A stretch of 64,000 bases of DNA from Microcebus murinus (GCF_040939455.1 NC_134106.1:37346001-37410000); one strand, 5' to 3'. Shown: positions 22,687 to 34,446, counted from the stretch's first letter. Program-made: numbers and translations. Notes: a model not told the origin generated them from the letters alone.

Positions 22687-23120
22687 TGCCATAAGTTGAA
22701 TCGTGTCCCAGCAAAAAAGACATATTGAAGTCCTAACCCCCAGTACCTCAGAGTGTGACCTTATTTGGAAGTAGGGTCTTTGCAGATGTAGTCAAGATTA
22801 GGTCATGAGGGAGGGCTCTAATCCAACTTGATTGGTGTCCTTATAAGAAGGGGAAATTTGGACACAGAGACAGACACAGGGAGAAGATGAGGGTGGAGGC
22901 AGGGATTTCCTGCTGCTGCAAGCCAAGGAACACCTGCAGCTCCCCGAAGCTGCAGGAGGCAAGGAAGGACCCTCCTTCAGAGGATTCTGAGGGGACATGG
23001 CCCTGCTAACACCTTGATTTTGAACTTCTGGCCTCAAGAACTTTGAGACAGTGCATTTCTATGGTCTGAAGCCACCTAGTTAGTGGTTCTTTGTTATGGC
23101 AGCCCCGAGAAACTAAGACA
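22687..23120 (+). mobile_element. MaLR-type LTR (MLT1/MST-like), sense
   Basis: It starts TGccataagttgaatcgtg and ends gagaaactaagaCA, with the internal landmarks gaagtcctaaccccc, ccttatttggaagtaggg, ggtcatgagggagggctcta, gtgtccttataagaag, tgaacttctggcctcaagaa and tctgaagccacctag in the expected order. The length (434 bp) fits a complete solo LTR of an ERVL-MaLR element. No 5-bp target duplication can be seen, presumably because of age. Confidence 0.88.
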
Positions 23121-23144
23121 GTAGAGGAAGGAAGAAAAACAAAG

Positions 23145-23237
23145 GGTTGTGGTGAGGATTAAATAGAATATATTTATACCTAGAGCGAGGCCTGCAACAT
23201 AATAGGCGCTCAGTGAACAGTAACTATTGTTATCTCA
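23145..23237 (+). repeat. MIR SINE, 3' part, sense
   Basis: It contains ggtgaggattaaatagaata, then taataggcgctcagtgaaca and gtaactattgttat, the typical 3' half of a MIR element. The 5' half is missing or lies beyond the LTR. Confidence 0.8.
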
Positions 23238-23279
23238 TTGGGTAGAAAAGAGGGGCAGATGTTATTTTTGTACGTGTGT

Positions 23280-23470
23280 GTGGGAGGTGAGGTTTTCTTT
23301 TTTTTTTTTTTGGTTTGTTTTGGAAAAACTGGAAGTACTCAAAGGTTAAATTTGGCTTCCATATATATACACACACATACCTACACACACGGATATACAC
23401 ACACATCTTTTGCACACACATATACACACACACATATATACATGCACACACATATATAAGATATAATTGG
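23280..23470. repeat. Poly-T and compound (CA)n/(TA)n microsatellite
   Basis: A T-run (about 23299-23311) is followed, after 45 bases, by a compound CA/TA tract from 23360 to 23465. Frames across it read as His-Thr or Val-Cys repeats and are artefacts. Confidence 0.93.
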
Positions 23471-24040
23471 TAGGCACCCTAGAGAATCCTTTATTTACCT
23501 ATGCTCCCAAAAATGCCCTCAGTCTCTCTCTGATGAGGTCTACAGCCCTTTCATTAGAAGACGGGGCTTTAATTGCAGGTGGGTCACATTGACCTGAAGA
23601 CAAACTAACAGGCAAATGACTAATCCCTAGATCCCTTTTGAGGGGCAGTTTTGATACCAAGAGGGGAGAGCACAGATCTTATCAGGGCAATAAAGACCTA
23701 AAATACAGAGGAGGACATCCCAGAAGGGATAATGTAGAGAAGAAAGTTTTGCCCACCTCTTAGGTACACCCAGGCATGGCCTCAGATGAAGGCAGAATTT
23801 TTCCATTGGTCCAGGCTGCTTCCTATTCCCACGTAAGTTCTAGGCTGATAAAACCTCACCTTTTACATAGGTGTTTTCTAAAACATCCCTAGAGATATCG
23901 ATAAGTCTAGATTGTCCTTCCTTCGTCTTTTAGTATGTGAAATTTAGGACTCACCATCACAAAGCAAACACCAAGATGAGTTATCAACTTGAAACCGTCC
24001 AACCTGCTGAGGGATGGGCGTAGATAGAGGTCAGCCTGGT
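23471..24040. other. Single-copy sequence
   Basis: Nothing recognised in this stretch. Confidence 0.4.
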
Positions 24041-24044
24041 CTTG

Positions 24045-24290
24045 GCAGCTGATGAGAAGTCTTTGGTGTCAGGCAGCCCTGGGGTACTGGGCCCAGCTCT
24101 TGGGCAAGTTGTTAATATTCGCCTTTCCTCAGTGTCAGTTCCCTGATCTGTGAAATGGGGATAATAATGCCTGCCCTCTATAAACAGTTCTTGAGTGACA
24201 GTCAGAGGAGATAGCATCTGTAAACTGCCTACTTGATTGTCAGGCCCATCGTAGATGGACATGAGCAGTTTTAGTTGAATGTGTTTATCC
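24045..24290 (+). repeat. MIR SINE, sense
   Basis: The MIR order is clear: ttgggcaagttgttaat, ctcagtgtcagttccctgat, ctgtgaaatggggataataa, then a degraded end with tagatggacatgagcag. Confidence 0.85.
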
Positions 24291-25435
24291 CGAGCCAAGG
24301 GCTTTATGCCTCTAAAGGCTGGTTTCTGGGATCAATTAAAGCATCTAGTTTTGTGCCCGGTTCCATAAATATTTATTGAATGACTATTGAATGAGATTTA
24401 GCAAATGTTTTACAACGGTGGTATCTGAATTACCATTCTTTCTTTTAGTAGTATGCCCCCCCTTCTTTTGCAAAATACCGCTCTAGGGGTACCCCAGCAT
24501 ATAAAGTAAATCTAAGAGCAGCCTCTGTTGTTGAAAGCAGGGCAAGAATCACCTCTCTGTCCCCACTCCTTCAGACAATACCCTAGAAGGAGCCATTTGA
24601 ACATCTTATGCTGGGAGCAGGACTGAAAACTTTACTGGAACTGGAGTTTGAAAGAAGAGCATTGTTCCACAGAAAGACTTCTTGGACTTAGGGTTCCTCA
24701 GTTGGCTGGTAAGGTTACAGCTAACAGCCTCAGCAGATAAGAGCCTCTCCTGTGGTACAAGTTTTCTGGGGAAAGCATTTTTTTCCCCAGGAAGTCAGTC
24801 CTTATTCCTAACTAAAAGTCTTACAATATAGCTGCCTTAGTGAAGGCAGAGCATGCTGGACCTCAGCTTCTGTTTAATTATTTTTGTATTTCTGACAACT
24901 GTTGTTGTGTCTCTCCCCCTGACTTAGAGGCTGCAGTGGCATTTGCTTTCTTCTTATGCTGTATTCTCTGGCCCATAAATAAGCAACTTGATTAGAAGCT
25001 CCTTGAAGGGAGAGGCATGTCATTTGGGGTCTCCAGAGAACATTCCACTTTGAAGGACAAACATGGGCCCTCTGTGAGAGGAGCTGATTCTTCTCTGGAT
25101 TTCCTTTTATTTTCCTAAATGGAAATCTTTTCTTGTTCTTGTAAAGATTCTTTCCTAGAACATTTATTTTGCTTTGGTTTTTAAAAGACAATAATTGGGC
25201 TTCTGTCACATTCTTTGGAAAACTATCTTCAACTATGCAGCCTGTTCATGCGTAACAAAAAAAATATTCATATTCTTTCATCCATATGCTCACAGAAGAT
25301 AAAGCCGAAATAGCTTGTTTTATATTTCTGGTATTAAAATGACAAATATGTCTCCAGATATCAAATGGGTAGAACAATGCAGATTTAAATTCTACTGGGT
25401 TAGGAGGCATTATTTCTGACATTATTATTTTATCC
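24291..25435. other. Unrecognised sequence with a short SINE/LINE tail
   Basis: At 24364-24395 taaatatttattgaatgact resembles the terminal repeat of MIR or L2, but the upstream part does not match. The rest is single-copy. Confidence 0.4.
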
Positions 25436-25437
25436 AG

Positions 25438-25545
25438 CCATCTATCTATTCATCAATCTTTCTTGAGCATTTACTTAGTGCAAGGTTCAGAGACCCACGG
25501 GCGATACATAACTCAGTAAAGGTCAAGGAACTCACAGCAGGGGGT
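25438..25545 (+). repeat. Old LINE 3'-region fragment
   Basis: catctatctattcatcaatc, cttgagcatttacttagtgc and caaggaactcacagcag follow the same old LINE 3' order seen at 34447 and 48110. Short. Confidence 0.5.
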
Positions 25546-25970
25546 AGCATCTAATATGTGGGGTTATTAGCATTTTACCTCTGCTTATTCTCATTCATTG
25601 TTTTTAGGATTAAATATAGGGGAAAAAACTGTATGTGCCTCTTCAGTGTAGTAGATCTCAAGGCAACTATTGGTTTAATATGTAGGGGTTGGTTTTTCTG
25701 GTTTGTGGATGGTTCACTTTTCATTCTTTCTCTCCTGCCCTGAATCTTCTGAACCTCTCTGTCCCTTCCTCATCAGAGATTGGACAGTTTTGGAGAAGGA
25801 CAGGATACGAGGGGTGAGCCTTCAGTTTTGCTTTTTGCTAGCCAATCTGGGTAAAGACGAGTTCAGAACTGAAATCCTAAAGTGACTTTCCTGAATAAAA
25901 TGTGACATGGGGGTATTTGAGGTCTTCTTAGCCCGACATTATGGTATGGTGACACGGTGAGAGATGGACT
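25546..25970. other. Single-copy sequence
   Basis: Nothing recognised. Confidence 0.4.
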
Positions 25971-25974
25971 TGTC

Positions 25975-26140
25975 AGAGGACTCACTGGGTCCCTAACACT
26001 AACTCTGCCTGTCAATGTGTGGGCCTCTCAGCGACCTCACCTGAGAAATGGGCAGCACAGTCCCCAAGTCTTGTAGAACTGTGTTGAGGATGAACCGTCT
26101 GGTACAGCGTCTGGCAGGTGTGGATGCTCAGGCAATGTCC
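25975..26140 (+). repeat. MIR SINE, sense
   Basis: cctcacctgagaaatgggca, then gtgttgaggatgaaccgtct, gtacagcgtctggcaggtg and ggatgctcaggcaatg match the central and 3' MIR sections with moderate divergence. Confidence 0.68.
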
Positions 26141-26309
26141 GACTCTTCCTTCCCTCTAACTTCCCGAGATGACAGGCAGCAGGTTTCACCAAAATGTTAT
26201 GCCTAAGAAACTCGGATCACACAGTTCAGTGCCATATTCTGTTTAACTCCTTTACTTATTAAAGGGCTATCAGATTTGGCTAAGGAAGACCAGGGGTCAA
26301 GAGGGTGGT

Positions 26310-26525
26310 CTTGACCTTGCCAACTAACAGATAGTGTGGCCATAAGTCATTCTCGGCACCCTGTTCCCTCCCGTTGTGCCATCTGCCTCATGGGAGCCCA
26401 GGCAGCGAGCGTCCCCTTCTTTCCAGGCCAGCTGTGAGGCACAGATGAGGTAATGGGGGTGGAGTATTTCGAGAAGTCTAAAGCTTACCAGTGCCAGAGA
26501 CTTACTATCATCACTATTTGGCTGT
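26310..26525 (+). repeat. MIR-like SINE, sense
   Basis: gccaactaacagatagtgtg and gccataagtcattc correspond to the gccacttactagctgtgtga..caagtcactt section. A later part has ggcacagatgaggtaatggg and actatcatcactattt. Divergent, with an unusual middle. Confidence 0.55.
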
Positions 26526-28255
26526 GTCAAAATGAAATTTAAGTTCCTTATTCAGTATCTTCTTTGCAGGCAGGTCTTTTAACACCACATTTAATTCGCG
26601 CTTGTCCCTGGGTCTGTGGAGCCTGGCTCCACTAACACTAGGGGTCTGAACTATTGTTGCACTCTTAGGACACAATTTTACATGGAGAGAAGCAGCAACC
26701 TTTATTTCACCTGCTTAAAACTCTAGTTGCAGAGAAATTTGGCTCAGACTTTCCAAAATAAACTCACCTTTGGGCTGAGTCCAAGAGTGGAAAATTTTAG
26801 CTGAAAATGATGCCTTGTCAGAAAACACAGGAATGACTGCAAACTGGGGTATAAGAACCCCAGAGAAGGCTGGGTGTGACGCCAACCATGCCATACCCTG
26901 CCCGGCATCCCCCACCACGCCATCCCAACACCCCCTGTGTACGGGTTATAGGCTCAGTGGAAGGACAGAGGCATGAAAAATCGGAGGGATTGTCAGGTTT
27001 CTTCCACTGTCAGGTAAACCTCCAGGCTTTGGCTTCTGGCGTGATGGGTGGGCTTGCTTTCATTTTTGTGGGTTTGATAGCCTTTGACTATGTAATTATT
27101 CCCCTCAGCTGAATATCCCTGAATATCCTTTGACATGATGGTGGTATAGGTAGCTATACTAGGCATAATTCCTGTAATCCACGGAGTGTCAAGAAGGTGT
27201 TTATTTTCAGATCAAATGCAGCTGACCTCATTAAGCCTTCTGTCTTGCCTTGGAGCTAAAGATAATGACTTTGTCCAGTTCTGTGGCTGGTGGGACCCAG
27301 GGGCTTTTTGAAGATAGTTCTGAGCCTGGGTGCTGAGCAGGGCTTTTGTCAGATGCTTCAGGTTAGATGCTTGCTTCAGAGCTCTGCACCTGGCCTTGCA
27401 GCCTCTGTTCGCTCGGTCCCACGGGTCACAGTCGCATATAAAGGGATCTCTGGTCCTCTGCAGTTGGCCTTTGAATTTCCTATTATTTGAGGACTAGAAA
27501 CCATTTCTACCAGAGGTTTCACCTGAACAGAAACAGGTCCAGGTGAAAGCTTGCGGGGTGGGATAGGGTGAGAAGGAAGAGAAGTACTCGGGGGAAAGGA
27601 TTCTGAGTTGATTTTGAAGTAGAAATGCCACAGGCCTGGCCAGGAGAATAGCTTAACAGCTGCTGTCATTGTTGGCCAGAGAAAGAGGCCATGAAGTGAA
27701 ATATTACACAGGATTGCCCTTAGACTCTCAATGGAAAACTTTTTTCCCTCTTTCCAACAGAGGAAATAAATGCACAATAATGGTAATGAGAAAATGAGGC
27801 TCTGAAAGTGTCCTGTTTTCCCTCATTCTCATCTTTCCCTCCTTTTCCCTGACTACTCCCGGCCCTTGTCTCAGGCTCGTTCTGTGGTTCTGCTAGATCA
27901 GAGGAGCTTGAAGCAGGGTCTGTCGACCAGTCTTGGCCAGAGGTGTCTGGGAAGCCTGGGCTCCACCCTCGCGGGAGTCACGCTGGAATTCAGAAGGATC
28001 TTTGCTCTTGTTTCTGCTTTGAATTAATTAATAGTTTGCACGTGTCACGGTCTCTGGTGTCTCATCCCAGCAGCATCTTCTCCTCTGTTCATCCTGAGGT
28101 ATTTGTTTTGGCTGCGTGACAGGTTGGCCCCACCACAGTGAATTAAATTCCGGGAGAAGGAAAATGGGAACTCCTGTCTTGTGTGTGTGAGAGAATCTGA
28201 GAACGCTGCAGGTGACTCATAGGTAAGAGATTTGATCGTCGATAGCAAGAAATAC
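26526..28255. other. Unrecognised single-copy sequence
   Basis: No repeat or exon is recognised over these 1.7 kb. A 133-codon frame on the minus strand (27376-27777) has no domain. Confidence 0.35.
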
Positions 28256-28257
28256 CT

Positions 28258-28385
28258 TTCATTTGAACTGTGTCTTTCAGTTACCAGAGTACTTTCCCAT
28301 TCCTTAGTCCTGTGAGGAAGAAACTGGGGCAGAGGGTGGTTAAGTGATTTGCTCAAGATCCCAAACCGAATTAAGTGATGATAGA
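28258..28385 (-). repeat. MIR SINE, antisense
   Basis: tagtcctgtgaggaagaaac, gaaactggggcagagggtgg, ttaagtgatttgctcaagat match an inverted MIR. Confidence 0.75.
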
Positions 28386-28796
28386 CATAAACCTGTTTTG
28401 CCTTTCACAGGTCATGGAAATTGAGTCGGTTTTCCACTTTCACTTGGGAACTAGCTCATTTCCCCTAGGACGGGGTTCCTGGCCAAGTCTGGAATGCTGC
28501 GATTTTATGACTGTTGTAGTCCTCACAGGCCGGCAGACACCGCGTCTGAGTCCGCAAGAGCTGCCTTTGGCTGGGTGCGGTGGAAGTCCCTCGTGGATCA
28601 CAGGCCATTACTCCACGGGCAGATATTTCTTGGTTAGAGCACGTGTCCCAGAACTTACCAGGCCTGTGTCTCGTCCCCCATCTCCTAAATATGGAGGCTG
28701 CTGCGTCTATTTCTTCTGTTCGCCAAGACTGAGCTCTAGCCAAGACTGTAATTGTTACCAAACATTTGAATTCACTGGAGAGGTAGGAAGGGTGAG
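28386..28796. other. Single-copy sequence
   Basis: A GC-moderate stretch with frames of 114 and 142 codons on opposite strands overlapping each other. Neither is recognised and they are most likely chance. Confidence 0.35.
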
Positions 28797-28975
28797 TGGA
28801 TAATAACACCTTATACTCCCATATAAAGCGTTATACTTTCCAGGGCCGTTTAAACATCGATTATCTCATTCCAACTGCGGAGCTGCCTTTATTATCTCCA
28901 TTTGACAGATGGGGGAAAATGGAGGCACAGAGGATTCATCGCTTGCTCAAGGTCACAACGCGAACTTGTGGCCAT
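28797..28975 (-). repeat. MIR SINE, antisense
   Basis: gattatctcattccaactgc, ttattatctccatttgacag, atggaggcacagaggattca and cttgctcaaggtcacaacgc give a nearly complete inverted MIR core. Confidence 0.82.
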
Positions 28976-29695
28976 CGTTGCGTTGGCTCTTTCCCCCGTG
29001 CTGTCCCCCTTTGGGGGAGGCTCTGTCTGTTCACGGCAGTCAAGGGTGTTCCCTTCAGTTTCCCCCCAGCCCCTGCTTTTGAGGAGCTGCAGTGGGGGAG
29101 GGAGAACATTTCCTCTGTGGCTTCTCTTGTCTGTGGGACACAGTTCGTGACGAATATAAAATAAAATGGAAACAGCTCCTGTTCCCTCCCACACAGACGA
29201 GCTGAGTCTGCCTCTGACGTGAGAGCCAGCTTCGGGGGGCGGGTGGCTCTGGCTGTCCCCTTCTCCTTGGTTCCCAGCTGCCAAGCCAGGAAGTGGACCC
29301 GGGAGTCGCAGGCGCGAAGCTGCATTTAGCCAGGCTGTGGTACTCCTGCAGCCCGGCTTGTGCCTGGTGCCCCTGCGGGCTGCATTCGTGCCACAGCCCC
29401 CCATAAGGCAAACACGTACTGGGGGCCTCCTCGGTGGCAGGCAGGGAGTGAGGGATGCCGGGGAGGCCTCAGGGAGCTGAGCACAGTTCTTGCCTCTAGT
29501 GAGCTCCCAGCCTACCCGCAAAGTCCATCTCTGTTACTCCTTTTGCACATCATAGACTGGACATTGAGGGCCATCAGATTCCCTTTAACGTCTTCCTGGG
29601 TGGAACAAGTTGCTGGCTTAAGCCGGGACTGGGCTCCAGTCCAGGATTGTCAAGTGCCACAGAGCAAAACTGTGAGGTCAGTTGTAGCACAGATG
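28976..29695. other. Unrecognised GC-rich sequence
   Basis: The longest open frame of the window (minus strand, 28892-29521) crosses this region and the adjacent MIR. It has no recognisable domain, and overlapping frames are open on the other strand, as expected in GC-rich DNA. Confidence 0.4.
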
Positions 29696-29699
29696 GCCC

Positions 29700-30060
29700 A
29701 TGTGTCCACTAAAGCTTACATCCTGGGCAAACAGCTAGACTACATCTCTCATTCCCTTTGACCAAGTGTGGCCAAATATGGCCAGGTGTGGCCGTGTGGC
29801 TACATTCTGGCCAGTGGAATGGGGGTGAAAGGAATAGTGCTTCTTCTAGACGAATGGCCCAGGTGCCTTCCACTTCTGTTGGCTTGAAGCAGCCAGTTCT
29901 TGGGGACAATAGGTTGAAGGTAGCAGAGTCAGAAGAGGGATCTCTAAATCCCTGCTTGGAGGAGAGCTTCTCCTGTGTGGATAGGATTATACAGTTTGAA
30001 CTTCACTTGCATTGAGCCATTTATATTTGGGGATTTATCTGTTACCCTAATATGCCAGTT
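29700..30060 (+). repeat. Old LTR-like interspersed repeat, sense
   Basis: Landmarks of a familiar mammalian interspersed repeat are present in order: agactacatctctcattccc, gtggccgtgtggctacattc, tctggccagtggaatggggg, ggtagcagagtcagaag, and the ending gagccatttatatttgggga with tttatctgttaccctaatat. I remember this order from old LTR-class elements but cannot name the family. Confidence 0.55.
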
Positions 30061-30890
30061 TCAGGGACAGGGACACTGGCTTGGGTCTGTCTGGACAAGA
30101 CAAGTGAGGTTTATGAAATGTATTAGGGCTGCTTCCTCTGGATTAGTGCCCCGGCCTGCAGCCACTCCTGAGTGTGAAAGAGTAGGAGGTGAGGACCTCC
30201 TAGTCCTTACTTCTGGAAGAGGAGACTGAGCCTGACCCCCCTGGGGACTGCCAAAGCTGGGTGGCAGGTGCTGATCACGAGTACCCTTGTGGAGGTCCAG
30301 CACACCTGCAGGCCCTGCCAGGCCAGGTGGCAGCTGCTCCAGCTAGGCCAAGACTCGTGCACTGGGCTCTCAGCCTTTCTGGGTCAAGGCTAGAAGGCTG
30401 ATGTGGAGGAAGATGCCCCAGTTTTAGCAGGTCTTGGCTCTTGTTCCACATCCTCACCAGCCCACCGTGTGGCCCTGGACAAGGGTCTCGGGCCCTTAGT
30501 GTGATCCCTTTCTTTTGCAGTGGCCAGGCATGGACTAGATGATTGCGGAGCTCTGAGTGTGAATTTTGAAAGCTTCAGTACAGACTAGTCCTGACTATAC
30601 CCTAGGAGTGTCTGGAGTTTCTGGGCCACCCCCTCCCCCAATCCTGGATTCCAGAGCTGTGGCTCTGCCTCATTATAGCCGCTGCCGCGTGTTGTTGGAG
30701 AGCACTTTAGCTTTCCTGTGACCCTAAAGCCAGTGACTTCCAAATTCAACCTCTTTCAAGCTCTTTTAAAAGAAATAGAAAACATCTCACCCCCAGTTCC
30801 CCTCTCGTTTAACCTGGATAATTATGATTCCCTCACTGGGGAGACATGTCTCATGTTTCCCCCATACCTGTTTATCTTATATAATCAACA
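30061..30890. other. Single-copy sequence
   Basis: Nothing recognised. GC-rich in the first half. Confidence 0.4.
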
Positions 30891-30894
30891 CATA

Positions 30895-31125
30895 CATAGC
30901 CCTGCCCCTCGCTACTTGGCCTTGTTCTTAGAGCTTTCTATGTATTAACTCAATTCCTATAACAACTTGATGGCGTAGGTGCTGTCATTATCCTCATGTG
31001 ACAGGCAAGAAAGCGGAGCCCCAGAGAGATTAAGGAACGTGCCCCAAATCTTTCAGCTAGTTAAGAGGCCACACTGGGATTTGGACCCAGAGAGTCTGGC
31101 TTCAAAACCCATGCCCGTGACCACG
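30895..31125 (-). repeat. MIR SINE, antisense
   Basis: Nearly complete: tctatgtattaactcaattc, cattatcctcatgtgacagg, gccccagagagattaaggaa, tcagctagttaagaggcc and tttggacccagagagtctgg. Confidence 0.9.
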
Positions 31126-31850
31126 GGGACACGCAGCCCCTCGTAAGTGCTCTGTCAGGTCCATGCATCCTCCGGAGCCTGTATTATGTCCTCCTGGGGT
31201 TTTGCTCTCTGTGTCAGAACCACAGTCCTAGGTGGTCTGGTCTCAGCTGAAGCCTGGTGAATTTATTTTTTAGCTCTGGTTTATTCTGTAAAATTTCCGG
31301 CATGTTTTTCACCATATGAAGCCTGCCCATAGATTAATGATTCCATCGTCAGGCCCCCGGCCAGGACTCCTAGTCCCAAGAGGTGGCAGGAGAAGGCTCT
31401 GGACATTGTGGCTCCAGCGTGGCCCAGAGTGTGCCCGGGGCCTGGGGAGTTGCTGTCACAGGAATTTACAGCTGTTACTAACTGACATCTTGTGTTTGCC
31501 AGGGCCAATCAGTGGAGCCCGGGGGCCTGACTGAGACACCATTGTTTGCCACCCCTGTTCCCAGCGCTGAGGCTGCATCCAGACCCTCCCATAGGCCCGG
31601 GGTGTTTTATCGCCCAACTGACACGGCCTGACTTGTTGGGAGGCTGACCCAGGGGTGCTGGCACAGAGGGGAACTGGCCTCCTCTCCGCTCTGCTTGACA
31701 TCGGGTGGGAAAATCTGGCCAGACGAAAGCATACTCCATCCGACCGCCCACTAGTCTCCGTCTTCAGCCTTTGTTCCAGGTTGCTGCTCCCCCTGCCCCT
31801 CCCCTCCCCCCCCCCCCCCCGCCTGGTTTTTGTACTTTCAGAATGAAGGG
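31126..31850. other. Unrecognised sequence with a poly-C tract
   Basis: No repeat family recognised apart from the C-run described separately. Minus-strand frames of 80 and 146 codons have no domain. Confidence 0.4.
31787..31822. repeat. C-rich tract with 15-C run
   Basis: ctgcccctcccctcc leads into an uninterrupted run of 15 C (31806-31820). The opposite strand has at least four G-runs and could form a quadruplex. Such homopolymers are prone to length variation and sequencing error. Confidence 0.95.
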
Positions 31851-31851
31851 A

Positions 31852-32075
31852 GTGGGGAGAGAGTTGAGAGCACAAACTCTGCAGTCCACAGACCAATTTG
31901 CAACCCAGCCACTTACTAGATGTGCGGCTACCTGTCCTCTCTGTGTCTCAGTTTCCTGATCTATGATACAGGGATGGAGAACAGTGCCTACCTCCTAGGA
32001 TTCTTGAGGATCGAAGTAATAGATAACGGCTGTAAAGTCCTCACCACAGCGCCGGGCATGCCACAAGCAAGAGGT
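31852..32075 (+). repeat. MIR SINE, sense, near full length
   Basis: gagagcacaaactctgcagt, gccacttactagatgtgcgg, tgtctcagtttcctgatcta, cctacctcctaggattcttg and agcgccgggcatgccac follow the full MIR order. Confidence 0.9.
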
Positions 32076-32084
32076 CCTGGGTGT

Positions 32085-32345
32085 TGTAACCAAGAGCAGG
32101 GACAGACTGCTTGGCTGCAGGTCACAGCTCCCCTGCTTACTGCCCGTGTGATCTGGTATCAGTTATTTAATGTCTCTGTGTCACAATTGTCTCATCTGTA
32201 AAATGGGGCTAACGAAGGTCCGTATTTCACAAGATCATTGTGAGGATTAAATGAATTAGCATTTGTAAACTGCTAAGAATGCCTGGTCGCTAGCATATGC
32301 TGTTTGTTAAATAAAATACAAAGGTGCTTAATACATGTTGGCTAT
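32085..32345 (+). repeat. Second MIR SINE, sense, adjacent to the first
   Basis: ggctgcaggtcacagctccc, gtctctgtgtcacaattgtc, tctgtaaaatggggctaacg, tgtgaggattaaatgaatta and acatgttggctattatt complete another MIR about 10 bases after the first. Tandem position is likely coincidental or an old insertion hotspot. Confidence 0.9.
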
Positions 32346-32469
32346 TATTTTTATTTTCTTTTTATTATTATTAATAACTTTATAACAGTCTTATAAAGGA
32401 GGCAGGACAAATACTTTTATTTTACTCTGCAGATGAAAAGTTAAATGACAGGGGCAGACCCTCAGTTTA

Positions 32470-33055
32470 GATCCATTGTCACTTGAGTGGACAATTACAT
32501 CTCCTCCTGACTGGTTTCCGTGCTCCCAGGAAATCCTGTTAGCCTCTCCCCACCCAATTGCCTGTCCTGTCCTCTGCTACCCAAATCTGATCATGCCATT
32601 CTTCCTTTTTAGTGCCCCTGATGGAGGCCAGTCCTGTTGGTGGCCTCCAGGAGAGTCTCTCCTTTTCGGCAAGGTCTACAAGGCTCTTGGCCAATAGGCC
32701 TTGGCTGATCACCAACATTTGTGTTCGTGATCTGTCGCACCTCCCTGGCCTGGACATGCAGTTCCCTCTGCCTGGAATGGTCTCTTGCTGCTTCTTCATC
32801 CAGCTGGAATGTCAGCTCCTCCTTGTGCTTATGGACAGAGTCAGGCTGCCCTGCTCTGGGCTTCCATCTGCTTGGTGCTAGTATTCCATCGTGTGGTCCT
32901 TGTTTGTTTAGGAGACATTCAACTCCTCCAGCACACCCTCTCCTTGGTGGGCAGGGACGGTGTGTCACTTATCTTTGTATTCACCCCATACTTCCACCTC
33001 TTTGAGCCTAGAAGTACATCTGGCATATGGTAGATGCTCAGAGATTTTGAATAGA
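32470..33055 (+). repeat. LINE-2 3' end, sense
   Basis: The L2 3' order is clear: gttccctctgcctggaatgg, cagctggaatgtcagctcct, gggcagggacggtgtgtcac, ttgtattcaccccatac, tctggcatatggtagatgct and ttgaatagatgaat at the end. Confidence 0.85.
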
Positions 33056-33672
33056 TGAATAATAATGATAATTATAGCACTGCTGCCTTGCATCTGTAAT
33101 GCACATCATTATTTGAAAACTCTCACACCTTCGAGTTTTCATCCTGGTCCTGGGCTGGTGCTGACATGCAGCGCCATCTTCTGTAAGCTGGCTCATCTTC
33201 CTGAGCCTCAGTTTCTCTACTTGTGGGTGACCTATAGTTTCCTTTACCTCAAGACTCTTGTACAGGTAAAGTGCATGCTTATTTAAGAATGTGTTTGGAA
33301 TCAAGCTCTAGACATACAGAGGGTGTCATTGTTTTTGCACATCTTGCCCTTGGACTCCACAGCTGATCACCTTGCCAGATGGGAACAGCCACAGGAGAGC
33401 ACAAGCCTGAGGGTGGCTAATAATGTGTATTTCTCTGTGCCCTACATAGTTGTGCAATGCCTGGTGGTAATGGATAGCTGTAAGACTCATTATGTCCTAT
33501 GTGCGGGCTGTGCATCTTCCTCCTGTGTTACCAATCTGGAGGCGGAGCCCACAGAGAGCCCTCCAATGCACACTGCTGTAAGAAAACTCAGTATGTGAAC
33601 ATGCAAACCAACAGAGCAATGGAGGGGTGTTAATGCAATCAAAATGGCTCTTCTTTGGAGAAAGGATCCATT
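33056..33672. other. Single-copy sequence
   Basis: A MIR-like trace is possible at 33060-33190 but too weak to call. Otherwise nothing recognised. Confidence 0.35.
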
Positions 33673-33684
33673 GGCATTTTTTTA

Positions 33685-33957
33685 TTTTTTATTTATTTTT
33701 TGTTTTTTTTATAGAGACAGGGTCTCACTCAGTCACCCAGGCTGGAACTCCAGGGTGCAAGTGATCCTCCTGCCTCAGCTTCTCAAGTAGCTGGGATTAT
33801 AGGTGCGAGCCACTGTACCTGGCTAGTTTTTAATTTTTGTGGAAACGGGGTCTTGCTACGTTGCCCAGATTGGTCTCAAACTCATGAGTTCAAGTGATTG
33901 TCCCGCCTCAGCCTCCCAAAGTGCTAGGATTACAGGCATGAGCCACCGCACCCAGCC
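33685..33957 (-). mobile_element. AluJ-like SINE, antisense
   Basis: An antisense dimeric Alu: A/T-rich tail complement, tagagacagggtctcactca, tgcctcagcttctcaagtag, middle atttttgtggaaacggggtc and end gagccaccgcacccagcc. It is flanked by ggcattttttta (33673-33684) and ggcatttcttta (33958-33969), a 12-bp duplication with one mismatch. Divergence fits an old Alu class shared among primates. Confidence 0.92.
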
Positions 33958-33969
33958 GGCATTTCTTTA

Positions 33970-34446
33970 AATAGGAACCCATGACTGTTTATAGGTTGAA
34001 AAATTAAAACCTACGTAATAATGAATGTGGCGGACCAGAAAAGGGAAAGACAGAAAAACCTAAAGCTGTGGTATTGGTGTCCACTGCTGGTGAATGAGAA
34101 ATGAAGATAAAATGCCTCTGAAAAAGTGAGTCTCTCTCTGGAAATAGATCTGGATTTGCAGACATTCCATTTATGGGCACCTGTTTCAGAAGTAGGTCTG
34201 TGGTTTTTAACAGAGGAACTTTCATAACAATTTTCTTTACATGAAAGGACTTTGGTTCTATAAAGCATTGGTTTGCAAACTTTTGCATTTCTTGAAACAG
34301 TAAAACACCTCCTTCCCCTCCCCCATCCCCACTTCCAGAAGGGAAAGGGGATTGACCCAGAGTTATGATCTTTTAATTTTACCAAGTAAGAATTTGAATA
34401 ATAAATTTATTATCCTAATTATTTCATGAAAAAACAAAGCTTTTTA
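33970..34446. other. Single-copy sequence
   Basis: Nothing recognised. Minus-strand frames of 94 and 124 codons overlap in different frames and have no domain. Confidence 0.4.

Noticed and set aside
23280..23459. Thr/His-rich and Val/Cys-rich small proteins
   Set aside because: Direct translation of the CA/TA microsatellite.
28892..29521. Longest open frame of the window (209 codons, minus strand) as a gene
   Set aside because: It runs through an antisense MIR and GC-rich sequence, has no recognisable domain, and equally long frames overlap it on the other strand.
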